Below are positions 12,365-28,619 of a stretch of 64,000 nucleotides of DNA, piece after piece (within the stretch, counting starts at the first letter, position 1; each line of letters opens with the position of its first letter). The notes beneath the pieces were generated by a model. The model did not search any database. It was not told the DNA's origin and was given only the letters and a program-made list of their open reading frames with translations. Origin of the DNA: Bugula neritina (Eukaryota; Bryozoa; Gymnolaemata; Cheilostomatida; Bugulidae); NCBI GenBank assembly GCA_964035545.1, contig OZ037767.1, positions 485,001 to 549,000 on the forward strand, given 5' to 3'. The position numbers were made by a program, and so were the translations under genes.

Positions 12365-15300
12365 ACTACAGTGTATATTACTATGATATTACTATATTGT
12401 ATATTACTATGATATTACTACAGAGTATATTACTATTATATTACTACAGTGTATATTACTATGATATTACTACAGTGTATATTACTATGATATTACTACA
12501 GTGTATATTACTATTATATTACTATAGTGTATATTACTATTATATTACTACAGTGTATATTACTATTATATTACTATAGTGTATATTACTATTATATTAC
12601 TACAGTGTATATTACTATGATATTACTACAGTGTATATTACTATGATATTACTACAGTGTATATTACTATGATATTACTACAGTGTATATTACTATTATA
12701 TTACTACAGTGTATATTACTATTATATTACTACAGTGTATATTACTATGATATTACTACAGTGTATATTACTATGATATTACTACAGTGTATATTAGTAT
12801 TATATTACTACAGTGTATATTACTATGATATTACTATAGTGTATATTACTATTATATTACTACAGTGTATATTACTATTATATTACAACAGTGTATATTA
12901 CTATGATATTACTATAGTGTATATTACTATTATATTACTATATTGTATATTACTATTATATTACTATAGTGTATATTACTATTATATTACTACAGTGTAT
13001 ATTACTATTATATTACTACAGTGTATATTACTATTATATTACTACAGTGTATATTACTATGATATTACTATAGTGTATATTACTATTATATTACAACAGT
13101 GTATATTACTATGATATTACTATAGTGTATATTACTATTATATTACTATATTGTATATTACTATTATATTACTATAGTGTATATTACTATTATATTACTA
13201 CAGTGTATATTACTATTATATTACTACAGTGTATATTACTATGATATTACTACAGTGTATATTACTATTGTATTACTATAGTGTATATTACTATTATATT
13301 ACTACAGTGTATATTACTATTATATTACTACAGTGTATATTACTATTATATTACTACAGTGTATATTACTATTATATTACTACAGTGTATATTACTATTA
13401 TATTACTATAGTGTATATTACTATTGTATTACTACAGTGTATATTACTATTATATTACTACAGTGTATATTACTATTATATTACTATATTGTATATTACT
13501 ATTATATTACTATAGTGTATATTACTATTATATTACTACAGTGTATATTACTATTATATTACTACAGTGTATATTACTATTATATTACTACAGTGTATAT
13601 TACTATTATATTACTATAGTGTATATTACTATTGTATTACTACAGTGTATATTACTATTATATTACTACAGTGTATATTACTATTATATTACTATATTGT
13701 ATATTACTATTATATTACTATAGTGTATATTACTATTATATTACTACAGTGTATATTACTATTATATTACTACAGTGTATATTACTATTATATTACTACA
13801 GTGTATATTACTATTATATTACTACAGTGTATATTACTATTATATTACTACAGTGTATATTACTATTATATTACTATAGTGTATATTACTATATATAACT
13901 ATAGTGTATATTACTATTATATTACTATAGTGTATATTACTATGATATTACTATAGTGTATATTACTATTATATTACTACAGTGTATATTACTATTATAT
14001 TACTATATTGTATATTACTATTATATTACTATAGTGTATATTACTATTATATTACTACAGTGTATATTACTATTATATTACTACAGTGTATATTACTATT
14101 ATATTACTACAGTGTATATTACTATTGTATTACTATAGTGTATATTACTATGATATTACTACAGTGTATATTACTATTATATTACTATAGTGTATATTAC
14201 TATTATATTACTATAGTGTATATTACTATTATATTACTACAGTGTATATTACTATGATATTACTACAGTGTATATTACTATTATATTACTATATTGTATA
14301 TTACTATTATATTACTATAGTGTATATTACTATTATATTACTACAGTGTATATTACTATTATATTACTACAGTGTATATTACTATTATATTACTACAGTG
14401 TATATTACTATTATATTACTACAGTGTATATTACTATTATATTACTACAGTGTATATTACTATTATATTACTACAGTGTATATTAGTATTATATTACTAT
14501 AGTGTATATTACTATTATATTACTACAGTGTATATTACTATTGTATTACTACAGTGTATATTACTATTGTATTACTACAGTGTATATTACTATGATATTA
14601 CTATAGTGTATATTACTATTATATTACTACAGTGTATATTACTATTATATTACTATAGTGTATATTACTATTATATTACTATAGTGTATATTACTATTAT
14701 ATTACTACAGTGTATATTACTATTATATTACTACAGTGTATATTACTATTATATTACTACAGTGTATATTACTATTATATTACTACAGTGTATATTACTA
14801 TTATATTACTATATTGTATATTACTATTATATTACTACAGTGTATATTACTATGATATTACTACAGTGTATATTACTATGATATTACTACAGTGTATATT
14901 ACTATTATATTACTATAGTGTATATTACTATTATATTACTATAGTGTATATTACTATATATAACTATAGTGTATATTACTATTATATTACTACAGTGTAT
15001 ATTACTATTATATTACTACAGTGTATATTACTATTATATTACTACAGTGTATATTACTATTATATTACTATAGTGTATATTACTATTATATTACTACAGT
15101 GTATATTACTATGATATTACTACAGTGTATATTACTATGATATTACTACAGTGTATATTACTATTATATTACTACAGTGTATATTACTATATATAACTAT
15201 ACAGTGTATATTACTATGATATTACTATAGTGTATATTACTATGATATTACTACAGTGTATATTACTATTATATTACAACAGTGTATATTACTATTATAT

Positions 15301-18300
15301 TACTATAGTGTATATTACTATTATATTACAACAGTGTATATTACTATTATATTACTACAGTGTATATTACTATGATATTACTACAGTGTATATTACTATG
15401 ATATTACTACAGTGTATATTACTATTATATTACTACAGTGTATATTACTATTATATTACTACAGTGTATATTACTATTATATTACTACAGTGTATATTAC
15501 TATTGTATTACTACAGTGTATATTACTATTATATTACTATAGTGTATATTACTATTATATTACTATAGTATATATTACTATTATATTACTACAGTGTATA
15601 TTACTATTATATTACTACAGTGTATATTACTATTATATTACTACAGTGTATATTACTATGATATTACTACAGTGTATATTACTATTATATTACTATAGTG
15701 TATATTACTATTATATTACTATAGTGTATATTACTATTATATTACTACAGTGTATATTACTATTATATTACAACAGTGTATATTACTATGATATTACTAC
15801 AGTGTATATTACTATTATATTACTACAGTGTATATTACTATGATATTACTACAGTGTGTATTACTATGATATTACTACAGTGTATATTACTATTATATTA
15901 CTACAGTGTATATTACTATTATATTACTATAGTGTATATTACTATATATAACTATAGTGTATATTACTATGATATTACTACAGTGTATATTACTATTGTA
16001 TTACTACAGTGTATATTACTATTATATTACTACAGTGTATATTACTATTATATTACTATAGTGTATATTACTATTATATTACTATAGTATATATTACTAT
16101 TATATTACTACAGTGTATATTACTATTATATTACTACAGTGTATATTACTATTATATTACTACAGTGTATATTACTATTATATTACTACAGTGTATATTA
16201 CTATTATATTACTACAGTGTATATTACTATTGTATTACTACAGTGTATATTACTATTATATAACTACAGTGTATATTACTATTATATTACTACAGTGTAT
16301 ATTACTATTATATTACTACAGTGTATATTAGTATTATATTACTATAGTGTATATTACTATTATATTACTACAGTGTATATTACTATTATATTACTACAGT
16401 GTATATTACTATTGTATTACTACAGTGTATATTACTATTATATTACTACAGTGTATATTACTATTATATTACTACAGTGTATATTACTATGATATTACTA
16501 TAGTGTATATTACTATTATATTACTACAGTGTATATTACTATTATATTACTATAGTGTATATTACTATTATATTACTACAGTGTATATTACTATTGTATT
16601 ACTACAGTGTATATTACTATATATAACTATACAGTGTATATTACTATGATATTACTACAGTGTATATTACTATGATATTACTACAGTGTATATTACTATG
16701 ATATTACTACAGTGTATATTACTATTATATTACTATAGTGTATATTACTAATATATTACTACAGTGTATATTACTATTATATTACTATAGTGTATATTAC
16801 TATGATATTACTACAGTGTATATTACTATTATATTACTATATTGTATATTACTATTATATTACTACAGTGTATATTACTATGATATTACTATAGTGTATA
16901 TTACTATTATATTACTACAGTGTATATTACTATGATATTACTACAGTGTATATTACTATTATATTACTACATTGTATATTACTATTATATTACTACAGTG
17001 TATATTACTATTATATTACTACAGAGTATATTACTATTATATTACTATAGTGTATATTACTATTATATTACTACAGTGTATATTACTATGATATTACTAC
17101 AGTGTATATTACTATGATATTACTATAGTGTATATTACTATTATATTACTACAGTGTATATTACTATATATAACTATACAGTGTATATTACTATGATATT
17201 ACTACAGTGTATATTACTATTATATTACTACAGTGTATATTACTATTATATTACTATATTGTATATTACTATTATATTACTACAGTGTATATTACTATTG
17301 TATTACTATAGTGTATATTACTATTATATTACTACAGTGTATATTACTATGATATTACTACAGTGTATATTACTATTATATTACTACAGAGTATATTACT
17401 ATTATATTACTACAGAGTATATTACTATTATATTACTACAGTGTATATTACTATTATATTACTACAGTGTATATTACTATTATATTACTACAGTGTATAT
17501 TACTATATATAACTATACAGTGTATATTACTATGATATTACTACAGTGTATATTACTATGATATTACTACAGTGTATATTACTATTATATTACTATAGTG
17601 TATATTACTATTATATTACTATAGTGTATATTACTATATATAACTATAGTGTATATTACTATGATATTACTACAGTGTATATTACTATGATATTACTACA
17701 GTGTATATTACTATATATAACTATAGTGTATATTACTATGATATTACTACAGTGTATATTACTATTATATTACTACAGTGTATATTACTATTATATTACT
17801 ACAGTGTATATTACTATTATATTACTACAGTGTATATTACTATTATATTACTACAGTGTATATTACTATGATATTACTATAGTGTATATTACTATTATAT
17901 TACTACAGTGTATATTACTATTATATTACTACAGCGTATATTACTATATATAACTATACAGTGTATATTACTATGATATTACTACAGTGTATATTACTAT
18001 GATATTACTACAGTGTATATTACTATTATATTACTACAGTGTATATTACTATATATAACTATACAGTGTATATTACTATGATATTACTACAGTGTATATT
18101 ACTATTGTATTACTATAGTGTATATTACTATGATATTACTACAGTGTGTATTACTATGATATTACTACAGTGTATATTACTATGATATTACTACAGTGTA
18201 TATTACTATGATATTACTACAGTGTGTATTACTATGATATTACTATACAGTGTATATTACTATTATATTACTACAGTGTGTATTACTATTATATTACTAC

Positions 18301-21300
18301 AGTGTGTATTACTATGATATTACTACAGTGTATATTACTATTATATTACTACAGCGTATATTACTATATATAACTATACAGTGTATATTACTATGATATT
18401 ACTACAGTGTATATTACTATTATATTACTACAGTATATATTACTATGATATTACTACAGTGTATATTACTATTATATTACTATAGTGTATATTACTATGA
18501 TATTACTACAGTATATATTACTATTATATTACTATATTGTATATTACTATTATATTACTACAGTGTATATTACTATTATATTACTATAGTGTATATTACT
18601 ATGATATTACTACAGTGTATATTACTATGATATAACTACAGTGTATATTACTATGATATTACTATAGTGTATATTACTATGATATTACTATATTGTATAT
18701 TACTATTATATTACTACAGTGTATATTACTATATATTACTACAGTGTATATTACTATTATATTACTATAGTGTATATTACTATGATATTACTACAGTGTA
18801 TATTACTATTATATTACTATATTGTATATTACTATTATATTACTACAGTGTATATTACTATGATATTACTATAGTGTATATTACTATTATATTACTACAG
18901 TGTATATTACTATTATATTACTACAGTGTATATTACTATGATATTACTATAGTGTATATTACTATTATATTACTATAGTGTATATTACTATGATATTACT
19001 ACAGTGTATATTACTATTATATTACTATATTGTATATTACTATTATATTACTACAGTGTATATTACTATGATATAACTATACAGTGTATATTACTATTAT
19101 ATTACTACAGTGTATATTACTATTATATTACTACAGTGTATATTACTATTATATTACTATATTGTATATTACTATTATATTACTATATTGTATATTACTA
19201 TGATATTACTACAGTGTATATTACTATGATATTACTATATTGTATATTACTATTATATTACTACAGTGTATATTACTATGATATTACTACAGTGTATATT
19301 ACTATGATATTACTACAGTGTATATTACTATGATATTACTACAGTGTATATTACTATGATATTACTACAGTGTGTATTACTATTATATTACTACAGTGTA
19401 TATTACTATTATATTACTACAGTGTATATTACTATATATAACTATAGTGTATATTACTATGATATTACTACAGTGTATATTACTATGATATTACTACAGT
19501 GTATATTACTATTATATTACTATAGTGTATATTACTATGATATTACTACAGTGTATATTACTATGATATTACTATAGTGTATATTACTATTATATAACTA
19601 CAGTGTATATTACTATTATATTACTACAGTGTATATTACTATTATATTACTACAGTGTATATTAGTATTATATTACTATAGTGTATATTACTATTATATT
19701 ACTACAGTGTATATTACTATTATATTACTACAGTGTATATTACTATTATATTACTATAGTGTATATTACTATTATATTACTATAGTGTATATTACTATTA
19801 TATTACTACAGTGTATATTACTATTATATTACTACAGTGTATATTACTATTATATTACTACAGTGTATATTACTATGATATTACTATAGTGTATATTACT
19901 ATTATATTACTATATTGTATATTACTATGATATTACTATAGTGTATATTACTATTATATTACTACAGTGTATATTACTATTATATTACTATAGTGTATAT
20001 TACTATTATATTACTACAGTGTATATTACTATTATATTACTACAGTGTATATTACTATGATATTACTACAGTGTATATTACTATTGTATTACTACAGTGT
20101 ATATTACTATATATAACTATACAGTGTATATTACTATGATATTACTACAGTGTATATTACTATGATATTACTACAGTGTATATTACTATGATATTACTAC
20201 AGTGTATATTACTATTATATTACTATAGTGTATATTACTATTATATTACTACAGTGTATATTACTATTATATTACTATAGTGTATATTACTATGATATTA
20301 CTACAGTGTATATTACTATTATATTACTATATTGTATATTACTATTATATTACTACAGTGTATATTACTATGATATTACTATAGTGTATATTACTATTAT
20401 ATTACTACAGTGTATATTACTATTATATTACTATAGTGTATATTACTATTATATTACTACAGTGTATATTACTATTATATTACTACAGTGTATATTACTA
20501 TTATATTACTACAGTGTATATTACTATGATATTACTATAGTGTATATTACTATTATATTACTACAGTGTATATTACTATATATAACTATACAGTGTATAT
20601 TACTATGATATTACTACAGTGTATATTACTATTATATTACTACAGTGTATATTACTATTATATTACTATATTGTATATTACTATTATATTACTACAGTGT
20701 ATATTACTATTGTATTACTATAGTGTATATTACTATTATATTACTACAGTGTATATTACTATGATATTACTACAGTGTATATTACTATTATATTACTACA
20801 GAGTATATTACTATTATATTACTACAGAGTATATTACTATTATATTACTACAGTGTATATTACTATGATATTACTACAGTGTATATTACTATGATATTAC
20901 TACAGTGTATATTACTATTATATTACTACAGTGTATATTACTATTATATTACTATAGTGTATATTACTATATATAACTATAGTGTATATTACTATGATAT
21001 TACTACAGTGTATATTACTATTATATTACTACAGTGTATATTACTATTATATTACTACAGTGTATATTACTATATATAACTATACAGTGTATATTACTAT
21101 GATATTACTACAGTGTATATTACTATTATATTACTACAGTGTATATTACTATTATATTACTACAGTGTATATTACTATGATATTACTACAGTGTATATTA
21201 CTATTATATTACTATAGTGTATATTACTATTATATTACTACAGTGTATATTACTATTATATTACTATAGTGTATATTACTATGATATTACTACAGTGTAT

Positions 21301-24300
21301 ATTACTATTATATTACTATATTGTATATTACTATTATATTACTACAGTGTATATTACTATGATATTACTATAGTGTATATTACTATTATATTACTACAGT
21401 GTATATTACTATTATATTACTATAGTGTATATTACTATTATATTACTACAGTGTATATTACTATTATATTACTACAGTGTATATTACTATTATATTACTA
21501 CAGTGTATATTACTATGATATTACTATAGTGTATATTACTATTATATTACTACAGTGTATATTACTATATATAACTATACAGTGTATATTACTATGATAT
21601 TACTACAGTGTATATTACTATTATATTACTACAGTGTATATTACTATTATATTACTATATTGTATATTACTATTATATTACTACAGTGTATATTACTATT
21701 GTATTACTATAGTGTATATTACTATTATATTACTACAGTGTATATTACTATGATATTACTACAGTGTATATTACTATTATATTACTACAGAGTATATTAC
21801 TATTATATTACTACAGAGTATATTACTATTATATTACTACAGTGTATATTACTATGATATTACTACAGTGTATATTACTATGATATTACTACAGTGTATA
21901 TTACTATTATATTACTACAGTGTATATTACTATTATATTACTATAGTGTATATTACTATATATAACTATAGTGTATATTACTATGATATTACTACAGTGT
22001 ATATTACTATTATATTACTACAGTGTATATTACTATTATATTACTACAGTGTATATTACTATATATAACTATACAGTGTATATTACTATGATATTACTAC
22101 AGTGTATATTACTATTATATTACTACAGTGTATATTACTATTATATTACTACAGTGTATATTACTATTATATTACTATAGTGTATATTACTATGATATTA
22201 CTACAGTGTATATTACTATTATATTACTACAGTGTATATTACTATTATATTACTACAGTGTATATTACTATTATATTACTATAGTGTATATTACTATGAT
22301 ATTACTATAGTGTATATTACTATGATATTACTACAGTGTATATTACTATTATATTACTACAGTGTATATTACTATGATATTACTATAGTGTATATTACTA
22401 TTATATTACTACAGTGTATATTACTATTATATTACTACAGTGTATATTACTATTATATTACTACAGTGTATATTACTATATATAACTATACAGTGTATAT
22501 TACTATGATATTACTACAGTGTATATTACTATGATATTACTACAGTGTATATTACTATTATATTACTACAGTGTATATTACTATATATAACTATACAGTG
22601 TATATTACTATGATATTACTACAGTGTATATTACTATTGTATTACTATAGTGTATATTACTATGATATTACTACAGTGTGTATTACTATGATATTACTAC
22701 AGTGTATATTACTATGATATTACTACAGTGTATATTACTATGATATTACTACAGTGTGTATTACTATGATATTACTACAGTGTATATTACTATTATATTA
22801 CTACAGCGTATATTACTATATATAACTATACAGTGTATATTACTATGATATTACTACAGTGTATATTACTATTATATTACTACAGTATATATTACTATGA
22901 TATTACTACAGTGTATATTACTATTATATTACTATAGTGTATATTACTATGATATTACTACAGTGTATATTACTATTATATTACTACAGTGTATATTAGT
23001 ATTATATTACTACAGTGTATATTACTATTACATTACTATATTGTATATTACTATGATATTACTACAGTATATATTACTATTATATTACTATATTGTATAT
23101 TACTATTATATTACTACAGTGTATATTACTATTGTATTACTATAGTGTATATTACTATGATATTACTACAGTGTATATTACTATTATATTACTACAGAGT
23201 ATATTACTATTATATTACTACAGTGTATATTACTATGATATTACTACAGTGTATATTACTATTATATTACTATAGTGTATATTACTATATATAACTATAG
23301 TGTATATTACTATGATATTACTACAGTGTATATTACTATTATATTACTACAGTGTATATTACTATTATATTACTACAGTGTATATTACTATTATATTACT
23401 ACAGTGTATATTACTATTATATTACTACAGTGTATATTACTATTATATTACTACAGTGTATATTACTATTATATTACTACAGTGTATATTACTATATATA
23501 ACTATACAGTGTATATTACTATGATATTACTACAGTGTATATTACTATTGTATTACTATAGTGTATATTACTATGATATTACTACAGTGTGTATTACTAT
23601 GATATTACTACAGTGTATATTACTATGATATTACTACAGTGTATATTACTATGATATTACTACAGTGTGTATTACTATGATATTACTACAGTGTGTATTA
23701 CTATTATATTACTACAGTGTGTATTACTATGATATTACTACAGTGTATATTACTATTATATTACTACAGCGTATATTACTATATATAACTATACAGTGTA
23801 TATTACTATGATATTACTACAGTGTATATTACTATGATATTACTACAGTGTATATTACTATTATATTACTACAGCGTATATTACTATATATAACTATACA
23901 GTGTATATTACTATGATATTACTACAGTGTATATTACTATGATATTACTACAGTGTATATTACTATTATATTACTACAGCGTATATTACTATATATAACT
24001 ATACAGTGTATATTACTATGATATTACTACAGTGTATATTACTATGATATTACTACAGTGTATATTACTATTGTATTACTACAGTGTATATTACTATTAT
24101 ATTACTACAGTGTATATTACTATTATATTACTACAGCGTATATTACTATATATAACTATACAGTGTATATTACTATGATATTACTACAGTGTATATTACT
24201 ATTATATTACTACAGTGTATATTACTATGATATTACTACAGTGTATATTACTATGATATTACTACAGTATATATTACTATTATATTACTACAGTGTATAT

Positions 24301-26460
24301 TACTATGATATTACTACAGTGTATATTACTATTATATTACTATAGTGTATATTACTATTATATTACTACAGTGTATATTACTATTATATTACTACAGTGT
24401 ATATTACTATTATATTACTACAGTGTATATTACTATTGTATTACTACAGTGTATATTACTATTATATTACTACAGTGTATATTACTATTGTATTACTATA
24501 GTGTATATTACTATTATATTACTACAGTGTATATTACTATGATATTACTACAGTGTATATTACTATTATATTACTACAGAGTATATTACTATTATATTAC
24601 TACAGTGTATATTACTATGATATTACTACAGTGTATATTACTATTATATTACTACAGTGTATATTACTATATATAACTATACAGTGTATATTACTATGAT
24701 ATTACTACAGTGTATATTACTATGATATTACTACAGTGTATATTACTATGATATTACTACAGTGTATATTACTATTATATTACTACAGTGTATATTACTA
24801 TGATATTACTACAGTGTATATTACTATATATAACTATACAGTGTATATTACTATTATATTACTATAGTGTATATTACTATTATATTACTACAGTGTATAT
24901 TACTATTATATTACTACAGTGTATGTTACTATTATATTACTACAGTGTATATTACTATTATATTACTACAGAGTATATTACTATTATATTACTACAGTGT
25001 ATATTACTATGATATTACTATAGTGTATATTACTATGATATTACTATAGTGTATATTACTATGATATTACTACAGTGTATATTACTATTATATTACTACA
25101 GAGTATATTACTATATATAACTATAGTGTATATTACTATTATATTACTACAGTGTATATTACTATTATATTACTACAGTGTATATTACTATGATATTACT
25201 ACAGTGTATATTACTATTATATTACTACAGCGTATATTACTATATATAACTATACAGTGTATATTACTATTATATTACTACAGTGTATATTACTATTATA
25301 TTACTACAGTGTATATTACTATGATATTACTACAGTGTATATTACTATTGTATTACTATAGTGTATATTACTATTATATTACTACAGTGTATATTACTAT
25401 GATATTACTACAGTGTATATTACTATGATATTACTACAGTGTATATTACTATTATATTACTACAGTGTATATTACTATGATATTACTACAGTGTATATTA
25501 CTATTATATTACTACAGTGTATATTACTATGATATTACTACAGTGTATATTACTATTATATTACTACAGTGTATATTACTATTATATTACTACAGTGTAT
25601 ATTACTATTATATTACTATAGTGTATATTACTATGATATTACTACAGTGTATATTACTATTATATTACTACAGTGTATATTACTATTATATTACTATAGT
25701 GTATATTACTATTATATTACTACAGTGTATATTACTATTATATTACTATAGTGTATATTACTATGATATTACTACAGTGTATATTACTATTATATTACTA
25801 TAGTGTATATTACTATATATAACTATAGTGTATATTACTATGATATTACTACAGTGTATATTACTATTATATTACTACAGTGTATATTACTATATATAAC
25901 TATACAGTGTATATTACTATGATATTACTACAGTGTATATTACTATGATATTACTATAGTGTATATTACTATTATATTACTACAGTGTATATTACTATGA
26001 TATTACTACAGTGTATATTACTATTATATTACTACAGAGTATATTACTATTATATTACTACAGTGTATATTACTATTATATTACTACAGTGTATATTACT
26101 ATGATATTACTACAGTGTATATTACTATTATATTACTATAGTGTATGTTACTATTATATTACTACAGTGTATATTACTATGATATTACTATATTGTATAT
26201 TACTATATATAACTATACAGTGTATATTACTATGATATTACTACAGTGTATATTACTATGATATTACTACAGTGTATATTACTATTATATTACTATAGTG
26301 TATATTACTATTGTATTACTACAGTGTATATTACTATTGTATTACTACAGTGTATATTACTATATATAACTATACAGTGTATATTACTATTATATTACTA
26401 TAGTGTATATTACTATGATATTACTACAGTGTATATTAGTATTATATTACTACAGTATAT
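12365..26460. repeat. 14.1-kb satellite array, 26-bp monomer
   Basis: About 540 head-to-tail copies of a 26-bp monomer with about 19% GC, made of tgtatattactat and tatattactacag. Recurrent variants are atgata for attata, tatag or tattg for acag, and a shorter module, tatataactatacag. The monomer contains tatattact twice, 11 bp apart. Orientation is constant throughout. There is higher-order structure: a block of about 989 bp starting near 20228 is repeated without detectable change near 21217, and part of it recurs near 17154. Many long Tyr/Ile/Leu frames cross the array because the monomer is short of stops. They shift with the 26-bp period and are not genes. Confidence 0.98.
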
Positions 26461-28619
26461 AATATGATTGCATAGTTATAACGAGAGTGTTTCAGAACTT
26501 CATTTTGTTATACTATAATTTTATAGAAACACATGACAGTTCATTAGTTGCAGGAAATATTACGTAAATGGCAAAGAATAATATAATTAAATATAGCTAA
26601 GCACGTCTCACTGCACATTAGCCATGATACTCAATACATTTTAATTAGATCTCCATCTCCCGAGAGGCTCCCGTCATTATACCATCTCAGATACACAACC
26701 TAATTGACTTGCCCTGATTTAATTTATATGTTTGAGTTTATTATAACATTATGCTGCTGCCTTTCACTAACTAATCAGCTATTGGCTGGCAGCACTGTCA
26801 ATACAGCTCGTAATAAGTCTGAAAGTGCCTTTGACGTTGTGGTTTGTTTGGTATACCGAGAAAGCTCACCGTGCTGGGCTTGTGTAGCGGATACAAAACA
26901 GCTATCATTGTATGACTCTATTTTAGAGACTATCAGCATTGGAGTTGGAAATTTTTAAAGTTAAATATTTCATTCTGTTTGGTTTTCATTTGTAGTATTT
27001 GTGTCACTTGTAACTAGCTACGATGTATAGCTGGCACTAGCTAGAAAACACAGTTTCTACCACACTACTCCGTTGTTTGTGTCTTAATAGCACTGTGTGT
27101 ATGCAGTAACTAGTCACTAGAGTGTAGTCATTATAGTCACTAGTCACTAACGATTAGTCATTAAAGTGTATTCAGTGTAGTCATAGACTACTCTATTATA
27201 TAATAGACGTCAGGAGCTAACCAAGTTTTAAATTATACTCCTGTTGATGGTTGTTCAAAGAGGCAGCGCTTTTTTTAGATTGGCTAAGTCAGCAATGAGT
27301 CAACTGGGTGAGCAAGCTGTACTACTTTATGTTACAGAGTTACATGTGTGAGTAGGCAGCATAAACATCAGCTAGAACATGTGATGAGATGTCATTTGAA
27401 TTGGATGATGCGACATACATGAGTGCAGACAGAAGGTTGAGCCATGCGTGGGACTATCAGCAACATTGTAGAGTAGGTACAATATAACTACAATATAACT
27501 ACAGTATAACTACAGTATAACTACAGTACAGCTACAGTATAACTACAGTATAACTACAGTATAACTATAGTATAACTACAGTATAACTACAGTATAACTT
27601 CAGTATAACTATAGTATAACTACAGTATAACTACAGTATAACTACAGTATAACTACAGTATAACTACAGTATAACTACAGTATAACTTCAGTATAACTAT
27701 AGTATAACTACAATATAACTACAGTACAGCTACAGTATAACTACAATATAACTACAGTATAACTACAGTATAACTACAGTATAACTATAGTATAACTACA
27801 ATATAACTACAGTATAACTACAGTACAGCTACAGTACAACTACAGTATAACTACAGTATAACTATAGTATAACTACAATATAACTACAGTATAACTACAG
27901 TATAGCTACAGTATAACTACAATATAACTACAGTACAGCTACAGTATAACTACAATATAACTACAGTATAACTACAGTATAGCTACAGTATAACTACAGT
28001 ATAACTACAGTATAGCTACAGTATAACTACGGTGTAACTACAGCACAGCTACAGTATAGCTACAGTATAGCTGCAGTACAGCTACAGTATAACTACAGTA
28101 CAGCTACAGTATAACTACAGTACAGCTACAGTATAACTACAGTACAGCTACAGTACAGCTACAGTATAACTACAATATAACTACAGTATAACTACAGTAT
28201 AACTACAGTATAACTATTAACTACGGTGTAACCACAGCATATCTTCCTATAGCTAGCTAGTATTAGTAGAGGGATAACTTCAGTTTAATGTAGAGCTGCA
28301 CTTCAACCACTCAACATGCTATATGAGCTGCTAACAAACCCTTTAGACTGACAAGCACTCTCAGGTGCTAGTCAGTGTAAATATCTTACAGCAGCCACTT
28401 TCTTGGCAAATTCTTCTCCAGATAACCACTTGAAGGTGCCATACAGAGTATTACAGCATAAGTGCTAGCACATTATACTATTGCCATTGTAGCATTACAA
28501 TATTATACACATCAATGCATTGTAAGTTGTAACACCTTACTCTATATTGTAGTATTTTATACAATATCTCATATGAAACATGTGATATGATTGGTTGGAA
28601 TTGACCATCTGTTTACCAG
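26461..28619. other. Spacer before TMEM151
   Basis: Apart from the 11-bp minisatellite (27476-28245) no gene is recognised. An 84-codon frame at 26704-26958 (+, TTG start) has no identifiable domain. The first TMEM151 exon, which should encode a short N-terminus, probably lies within or to the left of this stretch. Confidence 0.55.
27476..28245. repeat. 11-bp minisatellite (tataactacag)n
   Basis: About 70 copies of tataactacag with common variants tacagctacag and tatagctacag. The unit differs by one base from the last 11 bases of the 26-bp satellite monomer (tattactacag). Confidence 0.95.

Noticed and set aside
12397..26467. Dozens of 60-170-codon frames repeating YITIILLQCILLLYYYSV
   Set aside because: They follow the 26-bp satellite in every + frame and are broken only by monomer variants. 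No start context or unique sequence.
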